From Microcaldota archaeon (GTDB taxonomy: Archaea > Micrarchaeota > Micrarchaeia > Micrarchaeales > CABMGC01), in assembly GCA_021790305.1 (NCBI GenBank), contig JAJYED010000005.1, forward strand, positions 1 to 38,097: DNA of 38,097 bases. The letters are read 5' to 3'. The position numbers and the translations under genes were made by a program. The number at the start of each line of letters is the position of its first letter. The first letter of the stretch is position 1. This document shows, piece by piece, positions 8,160 to 17,469 of this stretch. The notes beneath the pieces are model-generated. The model was given only the letters and a program-made list of their open reading frames with translations, ran no database searches and had not been told where the DNA came from.

Positions 8160-8480
8160 TTATCTGTTATCTCCGCTGCCGGCTATCTTTCCCCTCTCCT
8201 GCCTGCTCTTCAGTTTCTCCAGATTGTGCAGTGCGACATCCTCAAAGTCTATGCCAAGCTCTGTTGAGAGTTGTGCGAGGTACCAGAGTATGTCTCCTAT
8301 CTCGCCTTTAAGGTCATCCCTGTCTATCTCCCTGTTGTCCCTCGCAATCTTCTTTATCTTGTTGAGGAGCTCTCCCACCTCCCCTGCCAGTCCTATTGAG
8401 GGGTAGAAGAATGCACCGTCAAGGTTCTTAGGATAAACTGCTGTTTTGTTGGCTTCGCGTTGATACTCTTCGAAATCCAT
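8160..8480 (-). CDS. MazG-like nucleotide pyrophosphohydrolase
   Basis: The protein has 106 residues. It carries the all-alpha NTP pyrophosphatase signature: GLAGEVGELLNKIKK at about 30-44 (the ExxE Mg site) and EIGDILWYLAQL at about 61-72 (the second E-x-x-D Mg site). Members hydrolyse nucleoside triphosphates to monophosphate plus pyrophosphate, often as house-cleaning enzymes against noncanonical nucleotides. The size suits the small MazG-like / dCTPase-type branch. It is divergent from lonB, with a shared palindromic AT element between them. Confidence 0.85.
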   Translation of the reverse strand: MDFEEYQREANKTAVYPKNLDGAFFYPSIGLAGEVGELLNKIKKIARDNREIDRDDLKGEIGDILWYLAQLSTELGIDFEDVALHNLEKLKSRQERGKIAGSGDNR

Positions 8481-8509
8481 TTGACCACTATCTTGCTTTT
8501 TGAGGAGAG

Positions 8510-8523
8510 ATATTTATAAATAT
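8510..8523. promoter_or_regulatory. Palindromic TATA element shared by divergent genes
   Basis: ATATTTATAAATAT is a perfect 14-bp palindrome centred between the MazG-like gene (start 8480, 30 nt away) and lonB (start 8563, 40 nt away). The spacing fits an archaeal TATA box in both directions. Whether both orientations are used is inference. Confidence 0.55.
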
Positions 8524-8562
8524 GCATAAAGAATATTTAGTGTCGAATTTTAGATGATTCTT

Positions 8563-10539
8563 ATGAAAAAGTTCAAGAGCACCGATGAGATAAAGATTCC
8601 CGACAAGCTCATAGACCAGATAATAGGACAGGAAAAGGCCACGGAGATAATAAAAAAGGCCGCAAAGCAGCACAGGAATGTGCTTCTGATAGGCTCTCCT
8701 GGAACAGGTAAGACGCTTCTTGCACAGGCCATGGCAGAGCTCCTCCCTGCAGCTGACCTTGAGGACGTGCTCGCATACAAGAACGTAAATGATGATAACA
8801 AGCCTTTGATAAAAGTAGTGAAGACGTACCCTAATGCAAAGGAGGCTCTTGCAAGCGGAAAGCCCCTCGGGGACGGGCAGGGCAGGCAGATAGTGCAGAA
8901 GGAGAAGATGGCAGGCAAGGTTGACATGGGCAAGCAGAGGAACTGGATAGTACCAATACTTATAGTACTGGTAGTCGTTGCGATAATAGCGACCTTCCTG
9001 AATATACTCAGCAACTCACAGATAATATTTCTGGGGGCGATAATGCTCGGAGTGCTGGTATTCGGAGCGGCTGCGCTCTTCGTAGGCACATTCAGACGCG
9101 CAGGGGCAGGCGTGCTTCCAGGAATGTTCGATACCAATGAACCCAAGCTTATAGTCGATAATACGGGGCTCGTACATGCTCCGTTCATAGAGGCTACAGG
9201 AGCAAAGGCAGGGGCACTCTTCGGAGATGTCAAGCATGACCCGCTTCAATCAGGTGGCCTTGGAACTCCTCCACACATGAGAGTTGACAGCGGTGCTGTT
9301 CACAAAGCAAGCAAGGGAGTTCTCTTCATAGATGAAGTATCAAATCTGGAAGCGAAGAGCCAGCAGGAGCTTCTTACAGCTATGCAGGAGAAGAAATACT
9401 CAATAACAGGACAGAGTGAGCTAAGTTCAGGTGCGATGGTAAGGACTGAACCTGTGCCATGCGATTTCCTCCTCGTAGCGGCAGGAAACCTCCAGGATGT
9501 TCCAAAAATGCACCCTGCTCTCAGATCAAGAATACGCGGTTATGGATATGAAGTATACATGGAAGATACGATGCCCGATACAGAAAAGAACAGGGATGAG
9601 CTTGTAAGGTTCATAGCGCAGGAGATAAAGAAGGATGGAAAGATACCTCCTTTCAGCTACGGAGCATGCATGGCGATAATAGATGAGGCGAAGAGGAGGA
9701 GCGGCAGGAAGAACAGGCTCACTCTCATACTCAGGGACCTCGGTGGCATAATAAGAGCTGCTGGGGACATAGCCAGGGATAAGGGCAGGAAGATTGTCAC
9801 TGAAGAAGACGTCATGGATAGCTTCAAGGTCACAAAACCTCTCGAAGCTCAGTTTGTAGAGCAATCCCTTGAATACAGAAAGGATTATCAGATATTCAGG
9901 AGCACCGGGTATGCTATCGGTAGAGTTAATGGCCTTGCAATAGTGGGATCATCATATCTCTCTTCAGGAATTGTTCTTCCGATAGTTGCAGAGGTAACAA
10001 AGGCAAGTTCAAGGACTGAAGGTAAGTTGATACCTACAGGTAAGCTAGGTACAATAGCTAGAGAAGCTGTCAAGAACACAGGCGCACTCATAAAGAGACA
10101 CATGAACAGAGATATGGCAAGCTATGATATTCACGTACAGTTCGTGCAGACATACGAGGGAGTTGAGGGTGACAGTGCGAGCATATCGATAGCCGTAGCG
10201 GTCATCTCCGCATTGGAGGGCATACCGGTATCCCAGGAGATTGCGATGACCGGATCCTTGTCAGTAAGAGGAGATGTCCTTCCTGTGGGAGGGATATCGA
10301 ACAAGGTAAGCGCTGCAATAAATGCAGGGATGAAATGTGTCCTTATACCGCATAACAATGCCGGTGACGTTAATATAGATAAGAAGAGTCTCAGTAAGAT
10401 AAAGATAATACCTGTAAAGAATATTGCAGACGTCCTCCAGTATGCGCTTAAGAAGAGCAAGCGCAGAGACGAGATGATAAGCAAGCTCAGGAAGTACATA
10501 GAGACGGACAAGCTGGAGAGAGAACCGCTGGAAGTGTGA
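8563..10539 (+). CDS. lonB: Archaeal membrane-bound ATP-dependent protease LonB
   Basis: The protein has 658 residues from ATG 8563; the GATGATT before it favours this over ATG 8554. Domains in order: AAA+ with Walker A GSPGTGKT (about 44-51), two membrane spans inserted in the ATPase (about 128-149 and 154-176), Walker B GVLFIDE (about 252-258), then a C-terminal Lon protease domain with the catalytic Ser in GDSAS (about 538) and Lys in ISNKVSAA (about 581). This is the usual archaeal Lon: a membrane-anchored hexamer degrading unfolded proteins. It is followed directly by top6A; its stop TGA lies inside the GTGAT that precedes that gene. Confidence 0.95.
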   Translation: MKKFKSTDEIKIPDKLIDQIIGQEKATEIIKKAAKQHRNVLLIGSPGTGKTLLAQAMAELLPAADLEDVLAYKNVNDDNKPLIKVVKTYPNAKEALASGKPLGDGQGRQIVQKEKMAGKVDMGKQRNWIVPILIVLVVVAIIATFLNILSNSQIIFLGAIMLGVLVFGAAALFVGTFRRAGAGVLPGMFDTNEPKLIVDNTGLVHAPFIEATGAKAGALFGDVKHDPLQSGGLGTPPHMRVDSGAVHKASKGVLFIDEVSNLEAKSQQELLTAMQEKKYSITGQSELSSGAMVRTEPVPCDFLLVAAGNLQDVPKMHPALRSRIRGYGYEVYMEDTMPDTEKNRDELVRFIAQEIKKDGKIPPFSYGACMAIIDEAKRRSGRKNRLTLILRDLGGIIRAAGDIARDKGRKIVTEEDVMDSFKVTKPLEAQFVEQSLEYRKDYQIFRSTGYAIGRVNGLAIVGSSYLSSGIVLPIVAEVTKASSRTEGKLIPTGKLGTIAREAVKNTGALIKRHMNRDMASYDIHVQFVQTYEGVEGDSASISIAVAVISALEGIPVSQEIAMTGSLSVRGDVLPVGGISNKVSAAINAGMKCVLIPHNNAGDVNIDKKSLSKIKIIPVKNIADVLQYALKKSKRRDEMISKLRKYIETDKLEREPLEV

Positions 10540-10546
10540 TTTGAGT

Positions 10547-11647
10547 ATGGCGACCGAAGAAGGATCAAAAAAGAAGTTAGAGGAGCTTGGAGAGAAGATG
10601 GTCAGGGAGATAAAGCAGGGGAAGAATCCCAAGTTTGTTACCTCTACAAGGACGAGGTCCAATATAAACTTTGATCCTAAGGTAGGCTATCTCAAACTTG
10701 GCAAGGCAAAGGAAGAGAGAGATTTCGTCAACATCGCGCAGTCTAAGAAGTTCATGCAGACTGTTGCGATAGCATCGAAGTGCCATAGGTTCGTAAAGGA
10801 GAACCTGCACACCTCGATAAGAGGGCTTTACTATCAGCTAAAGCACTCCCTTGGAGAGGACATAGACGAGAATATATTCAATGAGCAGGCTGAGTCCAAC
10901 CCTCTTGTTGAGGATCTGGAAGTTACATTGGATCTGAAAAGGGAGGACCTCAATCTTAATACCAACAGGAAGGGGCTGCTTGCAGGGAAGATGAAGATAA
11001 TAGACAGCTTTGGCGGTGAAAGACAGGAGATAGATGCGAGCAAGATGGGCAGGAGCGGATGGGCCATACCTAGCGATGTCGACAACGATATCGAATTTGC
11101 AGACGTAAAGGCCAAGTATGTCCTTGTTGTGGAGAAGCAGGCCCTGTGGCAGAGGCTTAATGAGGACGGCATATGGAAAAAGGAGGGATGCATATTGATG
11201 TCCTCTGAAGGACAGGCTTCGAGAGGCACAAGGAGGCTGATAAGGAAGTTTGCAGATATGAAGTTCCCGGTCTATGTGCTGAACGATGCAGACGCATGGG
11301 GATGGTATATATACTGGACGATAAAGACGGGGAGTATCAATCTGGCATATATGGGAGACACAATAGCAACTCCAGAAGCGAGGTTTATCGGCGTCACGAT
11401 ATCAGATATAGAAAAGTATGATTTTCTTAAGAATCTTACTCTAAAAGCCACAGATGTGGATCTTAAAAGGGCACAGGACATGCTTTCTTACCAGTGGATC
11501 AATGTGCATGAACAATGGTCAGATGAATTGAAGAAGGTGATAAAGCTGAAACTGAAGCTTGAATCAGACGCGCTGCAGGGCCCAAGACTCACATTTGTGC
11601 AGGATTATATAAAGGAGAAGATAAGGAATAAGGACTTCCTGCCGTGA
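10547..11647 (+). CDS. top6A: DNA topoisomerase VI subunit A (Spo11-like)
   Basis: The protein has 366 residues. Topo VI relaxes and decatenates DNA by double-strand passage; subunit A makes the covalent cut. The winged-helix domain carries RGLYYQ at about 92-97, whose second Tyr is the expected nucleophile. The Toprim domain follows, with the Glu in VVEKQALW and the Asp pair in LNDADAWGWYIY, matching the family's usual D-x-D-x-x-G-x-Y. ATG 10547 is preferred because GTGAT (10536-10540) lies six bases before it; TTG 10541 is less likely. The partner subunit B, which is often adjacent, is not in the window; instead the gene is coupled to lonB. Confidence 0.93.
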   Translation: MATEEGSKKKLEELGEKMVREIKQGKNPKFVTSTRTRSNINFDPKVGYLKLGKAKEERDFVNIAQSKKFMQTVAIASKCHRFVKENLHTSIRGLYYQLKHSLGEDIDENIFNEQAESNPLVEDLEVTLDLKREDLNLNTNRKGLLAGKMKIIDSFGGERQEIDASKMGRSGWAIPSDVDNDIEFADVKAKYVLVVEKQALWQRLNEDGIWKKEGCILMSSEGQASRGTRRLIRKFADMKFPVYVLNDADAWGWYIYWTIKTGSINLAYMGDTIATPEARFIGVTISDIEKYDFLKNLTLKATDVDLKRAQDMLSYQWINVHEQWSDELKKVIKLKLKLESDALQGPRLTFVQDYIKEKIRNKDFLP

Positions 11648-11687
11648 AAGCTTTTTAATCCTCAGATGTGCCTGGATTTCACATTAG

Positions 11688-12185
11688 CTATGGGCGCTTG
11701 TATCCCCTTAATATATTATTGGCATAGCAGTGTATGTCGTCTATTATCATTTTTACTATCTCATTCTCATAATGCTGCTTTTCAGGTTCGGATACTCTGC
11801 CATAAGTAAGTATATACATTTTCCATAAATTGGAACTTTCTTTGTCTCTTGAACAGGATGCAAGCCCTACACTGACTCTCTCCCTGATCTCTCTTCTTAT
11901 TATTTGATTATCGAAGACAGACATCAAAGTTTCCTTTACTTTTGAATCGTAGTCTATACTTGCAATTATCATTTCTGTAAACCTATTTTCATTCTGGATA
12001 CGTTCAGGTGTCTCTACCTCTTTGTGCCATGTCTCTTTGCGCTTTTCACTCTCTGCAGTTATACTTGCTGCTGCGCTTTCATGATCAGTCGTTCTAGGAA
12101 CAAGGCTGCTTGTTTCAATAAATGATCCTTTGTTATACGAGGATCCATTAAGCTCCTTGCCGTTGATTTTCCGGGTGGTTGTCAT
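11688..12185 (-). CDS. Hypothetical protein
   Basis: Unknown, 165 residues from ATG 12185 (a TTG at 12194 is an alternative). The first 65 residues are Ser/Thr-rich and probably disordered. The rest looks helical and charged (RFTEMIIASIDYDSKVKETLMSVFDNQ, then ENEIVKMIIDDIHCYANNILRGY). No catalytic motif or membrane span is visible. It lies alone between top6A (convergent) and the endonuclease III gene on the same strand. Confidence 0.5.
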   Translation of the reverse strand: MTTTRKINGKELNGSSYNKGSFIETSSLVPRTTDHESAAASITAESEKRKETWHKEVETPERIQNENRFTEMIIASIDYDSKVKETLMSVFDNQIIRREIRERVSVGLASCSRDKESSNLWKMYILTYGRVSEPEKQHYENEIVKMIIDDIHCYANNILRGYKRP

Positions 12186-12251
12186 GGTATACAAGTATTT
12201 GGTAATTTTAGTAATATATAAGCGTATTCTCTGAGTTCGGCAGGGGTGAAT

Positions 12252-12893
12252 TCATGCCATGCTTCTGCTTGGACAGATATCTCTCAATACGCATCTTTCG
12301 CACTCTTTCTTTGCTGCTTTGCATGTGTCTCTCCCTAATTCTATGAAAAGATTTGATACTACGCCCCACTCTTCTTCCGGAATCTTGCTGAGAAGGTCTT
12401 GCTCTATCTTCTTTGGATCCTTGTGCCTGCTGTAGCCGAGCCTTCTGGATACTACTGCACAATGTGTATCGACGGCTATGCCTGTATATATGCCAAACCC
12501 TTCATTTAGCATCACGTTTGCAACCTTCCTTCCCACTCCAGGAAGCTCCATTAGTTCGTTCATCTTTTTCGGAACTCTTCCGTTGAATCTGCTCTTTATC
12601 ATCTGCGCAGATGTCTTCAGGTTCCTGGCCTTTGTCTTGTAATAATTCAGTCCGCTGAGATCTAAACTAAGTCTTTTTATATCGGCATTTGCATAATCAT
12701 CAAATGTCCTGTATTTTTTGAATAACTTCTCTGTAACTGCATTAGTCTGCTTGTCTGTGCACTGCGGGGAGAGAAGGACAGCTACAAATAGATCGGTTGT
12801 GTTTCTGTGCTTTAACTGCGTACGAGGACTGTTGCCATATCTTGACTTAAGCAGATTCAATACCTCATTTATGTCAGGAGCAGGTTTTCTCAT
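12252..12893 (-). CDS. nth: Endonuclease III (DNA glycosylase/AP lyase)
   Basis: The protein has 213 residues, the standard size. It removes oxidised pyrimidines and cuts at abasic sites. Visible signatures are LSPQCTDKQTN at about 41-51, the helix-hairpin-helix LPGVGRKVANVML with catalytic Lys123, catalytic Asp142 in AVDTHC, and the iron-sulfur loop Cys191-x6-Cys198-x2-Cys201-x5-Cys207. GGTAAT three bases before ATG 12893 fixes the start. It is divergent from the phosphodiesterase gene. Confidence 0.95.
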   Translation of the reverse strand: MRKPAPDINEVLNLLKSRYGNSPRTQLKHRNTTDLFVAVLLSPQCTDKQTNAVTEKLFKKYRTFDDYANADIKRLSLDLSGLNYYKTKARNLKTSAQMIKSRFNGRVPKKMNELMELPGVGRKVANVMLNEGFGIYTGIAVDTHCAVVSRRLGYSRHKDPKKIEQDLLSKIPEEEWGVVSNLFIELGRDTCKAAKKECERCVLRDICPSRSMA

Positions 12894-12997
12894 CTGATTA
12901 CCTAATTGGCATATGCATTATCTTTAAGAACACTCTTTAATAATATTAAACGTATCTGAATTTCGTAATTCTATATACGAAGCGTATCAGTGATTTA

Positions 12998-14482
12998 TTG
13001 AAGAAAGCAGAATCAAAGAGAAAGCCACTTTATATGGTAGGGATGGACTCTGTACCCTTATGGATTCTTGATGAACTTAAAGACGAGAAAGGGATGCAGG
13101 CATTCAGGAAGCTCCTTTCCGGTAGCTGCATAAATAATATGGAGTCTACGCTTCCGCCAATGACCGGACCTGCATGGCCGAGCATATATACGGGACTTGA
13201 GCCGAAGGACCATGGCGTTCCTGATTTCTTTGTGATGAAAAAAAGTTATACTCCTGACATAGTCTACTATGATTCATCTGCAGTTCCGCCGTTCTGGAAG
13301 GAGCTTGTGCATAAAGGAATCAAATGTCTAGTCATAACACCTGCTACTGACATAACGCTTCCTGATTATGGTAATGTTGACATGATAACAGGATTTCCCC
13401 TTAAGGCGAGGACAAACAGCAAGGAACTTGAAGAGCTAATGACTAAGCACTCATTTGACGGAGAGCCCAATATAGAGAAGGAGATAAAGGCAGGCAAGAT
13501 GGATGTGAAAGAGGCTTCCAAGATATTCGCAAAGAGCGTTAGCGCACGCTCCGACATAGCAATTAGCATGATGAATAAGAATAAGTATGGATTTTCCTAT
13601 GTCTGCTTCACTGAGACCGACAGACTGCAGCATTTCGTAATGAACAGGAAGGATTGGAAGGAGTATCTGCTTCCTGTTTACTCTGAGATATCTGAATATA
13701 TAGCACATGTAATGCGGCTGATAGACAAGGATGGCGGAAGGCTGGTGATAGTCTCAGACCACGGTGCACAGCCGATAAGGAAGAAGTTCCTTCTGAATAA
13801 CTGGCTGATGCAGAATGATTATCTGTTTCTCAAGGAGAAGGTAAAGAAGGACTTCATGAAAGGCGGTGAGAAGAAGATGCCTGCAGGATATGCCATGCGA
13901 GAACGCATAATGAAGAGCGGGTTGAGGAGCACTTATGACAGGATGCCGTATCACATGAAACGTGCAGCTTACAAGGTATTCAGTACTGTATTTACAGGCG
14001 CCGCTTCGGCAGAATATACCAGGATGCATCTTTTTGACTTTGATATGAAGAAGACGAAGGTATTTGCAGCTATATCCAATGATCCCGTAGCCTCAATATG
14101 GATAAATGATTCAAGGTTTGCAACGCCTGTTGTAAAAAGCGGCAAGGAGAAGCTAATCGCAGAGTTGAGGGAGGATCTCTCCAAGGTAAAGACTTCAGAT
14201 GGAAAGAAGATGTTTGTCAACATATTTGACGGCAAGAAGTACTATAACGGCACCAAGAAGTTTATTGCCCCAGACCTTCTCATAGAAGCGCAGAAAGGGC
14301 ATACTATAGACATCTTCAACTTTTCAAAAGAGAGCATGTTCATGGATCCTGAAGATGCAAAGAGCGGCGACCATATAAGAGAGGGCATCTTTGGCACATA
14401 TCCAAAAGTCGATGGTCACGGAGTAAGTTCTGTTACAGAAGTGAAAAGTTTTATTATGAAGATTTTAGGTGCAGACAGATGA
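12998..14482 (+). CDS. Alkaline-phosphatase-superfamily phosphodiesterase / nucleotide pyrophosphatase
   Basis: The protein has 494 residues and starts at TTG 12998, which has GTGAT exactly three bases upstream. It matches the AP-superfamily phosphodiesterase layout: metal Asp in VGMDSVP (about 17), the threonine nucleophile region PPMTGPAWPSIYTG (about 53-66), DHGVPD, VIVSDHGAQP (second metal site) and the late VDGHG His. Such enzymes hydrolyse phosphodiester or phosphonate bonds; archaeal copies are also found in envelope glycan or phospho-oligosaccharide loci. There is no signal peptide, so it acts in the cytoplasm. It overlaps the following glycosyltransferase by 4 nt (ATGA), implying a common pathway. 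Confidence 0.85.
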   Translation: MKKAESKRKPLYMVGMDSVPLWILDELKDEKGMQAFRKLLSGSCINNMESTLPPMTGPAWPSIYTGLEPKDHGVPDFFVMKKSYTPDIVYYDSSAVPPFWKELVHKGIKCLVITPATDITLPDYGNVDMITGFPLKARTNSKELEELMTKHSFDGEPNIEKEIKAGKMDVKEASKIFAKSVSARSDIAISMMNKNKYGFSYVCFTETDRLQHFVMNRKDWKEYLLPVYSEISEYIAHVMRLIDKDGGRLVIVSDHGAQPIRKKFLLNNWLMQNDYLFLKEKVKKDFMKGGEKKMPAGYAMRERIMKSGLRSTYDRMPYHMKRAAYKVFSTVFTGAASAEYTRMHLFDFDMKKTKVFAAISNDPVASIWINDSRFATPVVKSGKEKLIAELREDLSKVKTSDGKKMFVNIFDGKKYYNGTKKFIAPDLLIEAQKGHTIDIFNFSKESMFMDPEDAKSGDHIREGIFGTYPKVDGHGVSSVTEVKSFIMKILGADR

Positions 14483-15690
14483 AGGTACTGATTGTAGACA
14501 TAGGATCGAAACATAATATGACTGGTGGACAGTCAAGGGTAGTCAGGATGCTTTATGACGGGCTTCGAAAGAGGAAGATGCAGACATACTACTTAGGATA
14601 CGAAACGCTCTACATGGACAATAAAAAAAAGGGAATCGTATTGAAGAGAACAGGTAAGGCGCTGGAAGCACGGAAGAGCAGGTTAAGCGAAATGAGAATC
14701 GTGCGCGCAGCGTACAATGCAGCATACGTCAGAAGGATGAAGGGACTGGGTGCGGACAAGGATGAAATATTTACCAAAGTTAAGAAGATAAATCCAGATG
14801 TGATAATTGCAAATGCAATATCTGATTTTCCTCTTATCTCTTATTTAAGAAAGAGAGGACTGCGCTTCAAGGCAGTATACATCGACCATGGAAGCGCTTC
14901 GACGACTGCAAGGAAATACTTATCTAAGGAGGGCATACCTCTCAGCATGGGTACAGGAAGAATTGGTACAAGTCTTGCTAGGAAGAGGAAACAGTTCTTC
15001 TCCTTCTTTGACATGAATGTAGCACTTAATGACAGGCATTATCATGAGATAAGCAAAATTACAGACAAGGTATCGATAATAGTAAATGGGTCTGATGTAA
15101 GGGCTTACAAGGATCCAAAGACAGAGAAGAGATTGAGGACAGAGTTTGGCATAGGAAATGATGATTTTACAGTAGTGTACATAGGCAGACTATTCGAGCG
15201 GCAGAAGAATGTATCAGTACTGATAAGGGCATTCAAAGAAATAGAAGGAGAGGATATCAAACTGCTCATAGTCGGAGACGGACCTTCTATGGACATGTAC
15301 AAAGAGATAGCTGCTGACGATACGAGGATAATATTTGCAGGGGTGATGAAGGATAAGGAACTTAACTCCGTATATAATATAGCGTCTCTATTTGTACTTC
15401 CATCTCGCTGGGAAGGATTCGCACTAACCGTACTAGAAGCTGCAGCACACTCCCTTCCGATGATACTTTCAAATAGTGCGTATGTGAGCGACCTTAACGA
15501 ACATGGAAAGCAGACGATACCTGCATTTGACGAGAATAATCCTGATGAGCTTGCAGACATTATAGCAAAGATACATGCAGACAAGAAGAAGTGGCAGGAA
15601 CTGCGCAAAGAATCCTCAGGCATATCAAAGCGTTTTACAGAGAAGAGGATGCTGGACAAGTATGAGGAGATGCTGAGAAAACTCTGTTAA
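14479..15690 (+). CDS. Glycosyltransferase family 4 (GT-B fold)
   Basis: The protein has 403 residues. The N-terminal Rossmann domain opens with LIVDIGSKHNMTGGQSRVV (acceptor side, glycine loop). The C-terminal domain shows FTVVYIGRLFERQKNV, LLIVGDGPSMDMY and the E-x7-E type motif in SRWEGFALTVLEAAA, which holds the nucleotide sugar. It is a retaining GT4 enzyme; donor and acceptor are unknown. Translational coupling to the AP-type phosphodiesterase suggests glycan or glycolipid assembly. Confidence 0.9.
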   Translation: MKVLIVDIGSKHNMTGGQSRVVRMLYDGLRKRKMQTYYLGYETLYMDNKKKGIVLKRTGKALEARKSRLSEMRIVRAAYNAAYVRRMKGLGADKDEIFTKVKKINPDVIIANAISDFPLISYLRKRGLRFKAVYIDHGSASTTARKYLSKEGIPLSMGTGRIGTSLARKRKQFFSFFDMNVALNDRHYHEISKITDKVSIIVNGSDVRAYKDPKTEKRLRTEFGIGNDDFTVVYIGRLFERQKNVSVLIRAFKEIEGEDIKLLIVGDGPSMDMYKEIAADDTRIIFAGVMKDKELNSVYNIASLFVLPSRWEGFALTVLEAAAHSLPMILSNSAYVSDLNEHGKQTIPAFDENNPDELADIIAKIHADKKKWQELRKESSGISKRFTEKRMLDKYEEMLRKLC

Positions 15691-15796
15691 CTGAAAGATA
15701 TTAGTTAGTACCGGCATTGGCCTTTAGTCGTGTTATTACCATTCCCGCTTTTGCGTGAAGAATAGTTTTTAATATGATAATGCCATATGTTAGTTT

Positions 15797-16147
15797 ATGA
15801 AACCTAAACATGATTTTGAGATAGAAGTGAATGAGGCAAAAAAGCTGGTTGAAGCAGGGAAAAAGGTAATGCTTTTCGAATCAAACTATTCCGAGGTGCA
15901 GCTCCTGAGCGAGACCTTCAGCATTGATGAGGAGAAGGTAGAGATAATAGACATAAACGACTTCCAGATAGTCTATATGCATTATGGAGAGGAAGCTGAG
16001 ATAAAAAAGATAGCAGGCAAGTTTGAGGAGGCAGTGATAGTGTGCCAGCATGGGAACACTTCCAGAGTCTTCGCAGATGCTCTTGCAGAGAATGGAGTGA
16101 AAGCGTATAGCCTTTATGGAGGAATAGCAGGCATACTGTCAGGCTGA
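15797..16147 (+). CDS. Single-domain rhodanese-like sulfurtransferase
   Basis: The protein has 116 residues. The active-site loop is CQHGNTSR at about 83-90: a Cys followed by a six-residue cradle ending in Arg, like rhodanese or Cdc25-type loops, followed by the usual helix and a final GGI turn. Members move sulfane sulfur via a Cys persulfide. The gene overlaps the DUF192 gene by one base (TGATG), so they are co-translated. A TTTTTAATA element at about 15765 could be the TATA box. Confidence 0.75.
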   Translation: MKPKHDFEIEVNEAKKLVEAGKKVMLFESNYSEVQLLSETFSIDEEKVEIIDINDFQIVYMHYGEEAEIKKIAGKFEEAVIVCQHGNTSRVFADALAENGVKAYSLYGGIAGILSG

Positions 16148-16662
16148 TGCAGGTATATCCTATGATGCATGGCAAGGCCCCGACCATTGTCATGCTTATT
16201 CTTATTCTGCTGATATTCTCGGTAACATATCTTTACTTTAGCCATCTGGGTACTGCTACAGGCAGAGAGAATAACAACAGCACAGCACTGCTCAACAGGG
16301 AGTTCAGTGTCGGCAGGCTGGAGATCGGCAATTCCTCTTATAATGTATATATAGCCAATACGCTACAGCTTCAGGATCTCGGCTACATGAATGCATCAGG
16401 AATAGGCAACTGCGACGGACTTGGCAGATGTGCAGGAATTCTCTTTGTATTCGGCAATGATTCTATGCAGTGCTTCTGGATGAAAAATACCTTTATCCCG
16501 CTTAAACAGTCCTGGATATCTGACGGAGTGGTCAACTATACGTATTCTGGGACACCCCTCTCTCAGAATAGCATATGCAATATCGGGAATATGGTCCTTG
16601 AAACTGCGCCTTCCTTCCCGATAGAATATGGAGAGGTAGTAAATTACACAGGACATACCTGA
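16147..16662 (+). CDS. DUF192 family protein, membrane anchored
   Basis: The protein has 171 residues. A single N-terminal span (about 12-32) is followed by a DUF192 domain: YIANTLQLQDLGYMN, then GILFVF and the family hallmark FWMKNTFIPL (about 110-119), ending in NMVLETAP. The domain probably faces outside: it has several N-x-S/T sequons (NNST, NSS, NAS, NYT) that could be N-glycosylated. DUF192 function is not established. It is coupled to the rhodanese-like gene. Four Cys in the extracytoplasmic part may form disulfides. Confidence 0.8.
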   Translation: MQVYPMMHGKAPTIVMLILILLIFSVTYLYFSHLGTATGRENNNSTALLNREFSVGRLEIGNSSYNVYIANTLQLQDLGYMNASGIGNCDGLGRCAGILFVFGNDSMQCFWMKNTFIPLKQSWISDGVVNYTYSGTPLSQNSICNIGNMVLETAPSFPIEYGEVVNYTGHT

Positions 16663-16763
16663 AGCGATGATCAGATTGCATGCGCTCTTGGCAAAGCAGG
16701 TTTCAGCAAGGTTTTTATTAGCTTTAGTGGATATATTACCAAGTTCTATTTGTAAGTGATAAT

Positions 16764-17288
16764 ATGAATTTTATAGACAAGGAAGCACCGGCATTCGAGA
16801 CAGAGGCATTCAAGGACAATGATTTCAAGAAGATAAAGCTAAGCGACTTCAAAGGAAAGTGGGTAATACTGTTTTTCTATCCTGCAGACTTCACCTTCGT
16901 ATGCCCTACGGAGCTTGAAGGCTTTGCAAAGGACTACAAAAAGTTCCTCAACAAGAACTGCGAAGTTATAGCTGTAAGCACAGATACCGTTTTTACGCAT
17001 AAGGCCTGGATAGAGGCAGACAAGAGATTGCAGGGCATCCAGTACTACATGGCCTCTGACAGGAATGGAATAATATCAAGAGTTTATGATGTTTATGATG
17101 ACAGGACGGGCAATGCACTTAGGGGCTTGTTCGTCATAGACCCTGACGGAATCATAAAATACGTAGTGGTTACGCATGACAACGTAGGAAGAAGCACAGA
17201 GGAGACGTACAGGGTACTTACCGCTCTGCAGACAGGAGGGCTCTGCCCTGTGAACTGGAAGGAGGGCGATGCCATGCTGAAGAAGTGA
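16764..17288 (+). CDS. 2-Cys peroxiredoxin (AhpC/Prx1 type)
   Basis: The protein has 174 residues. The peroxidatic Cys47 sits in YPADFTFVCPTE, and the resolving Cys161 in GGLCPVNW near the C-terminus, so this is a typical 2-Cys enzyme reducing H2O2 and organic peroxides with thioredoxin-like donors. The size is slightly shorter than bacterial AhpC because the C-terminal arm is trimmed. GTGAT with an AAT spacer precedes ATG. It stands alone. Confidence 0.93.
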   Translation: MNFIDKEAPAFETEAFKDNDFKKIKLSDFKGKWVILFFYPADFTFVCPTELEGFAKDYKKFLNKNCEVIAVSTDTVFTHKAWIEADKRLQGIQYYMASDRNGIISRVYDVYDDRTGNALRGLFVIDPDGIIKYVVVTHDNVGRSTEETYRVLTALQTGGLCPVNWKEGDAMLKK

Positions 17289-17407
17289 GAGTGCCGTCAA
17301 CACATGCAGCACTTAATCTCTGATGCACAGCAGCTTTGCTGGTAAAGTCAGGCTTTGCATGTAAAGTATTAGAATAGTTTAAACGCCGACTTGGTTCTGT
17401 ATCAAGC

Positions 17408-17425
17408 CCGACTTAATCGGCTTTT
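17408..17425 (+). terminator. Small hairpin followed by T-rich sequence
   Basis: CCGA-CTTAA-TCGG forms a short stem, followed by CTTTTAG, about 120 nt after the peroxiredoxin stop. A wider pairing (GCCGA at 17385 with TCGGC at 17417) is also possible. The stem is short, so this could equally be an operator for the next gene. Confidence 0.25.
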
Positions 17426-17433
17426 AGTAAAAG

Positions 17434-17443
17434 TTTTTAAATT
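17434..17443 (+). promoter_or_regulatory. Likely TATA box
   Basis: TTTTTAAATT lies 27 nt before ATG 17470, the right distance for an almost leaderless transcript of the unknown gene. Confidence 0.45.
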
Positions 17444-17469
17444 CCCATAGATAATTAACACTGGTTGGA

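Noticed and set aside
17328-17341. CAGCAGCTTTGCTG hairpin with nearby CTGATG, possible small RNA
   Set aside because: No full C/D or H/ACA box set is visible, so a small-RNA call is not supported.
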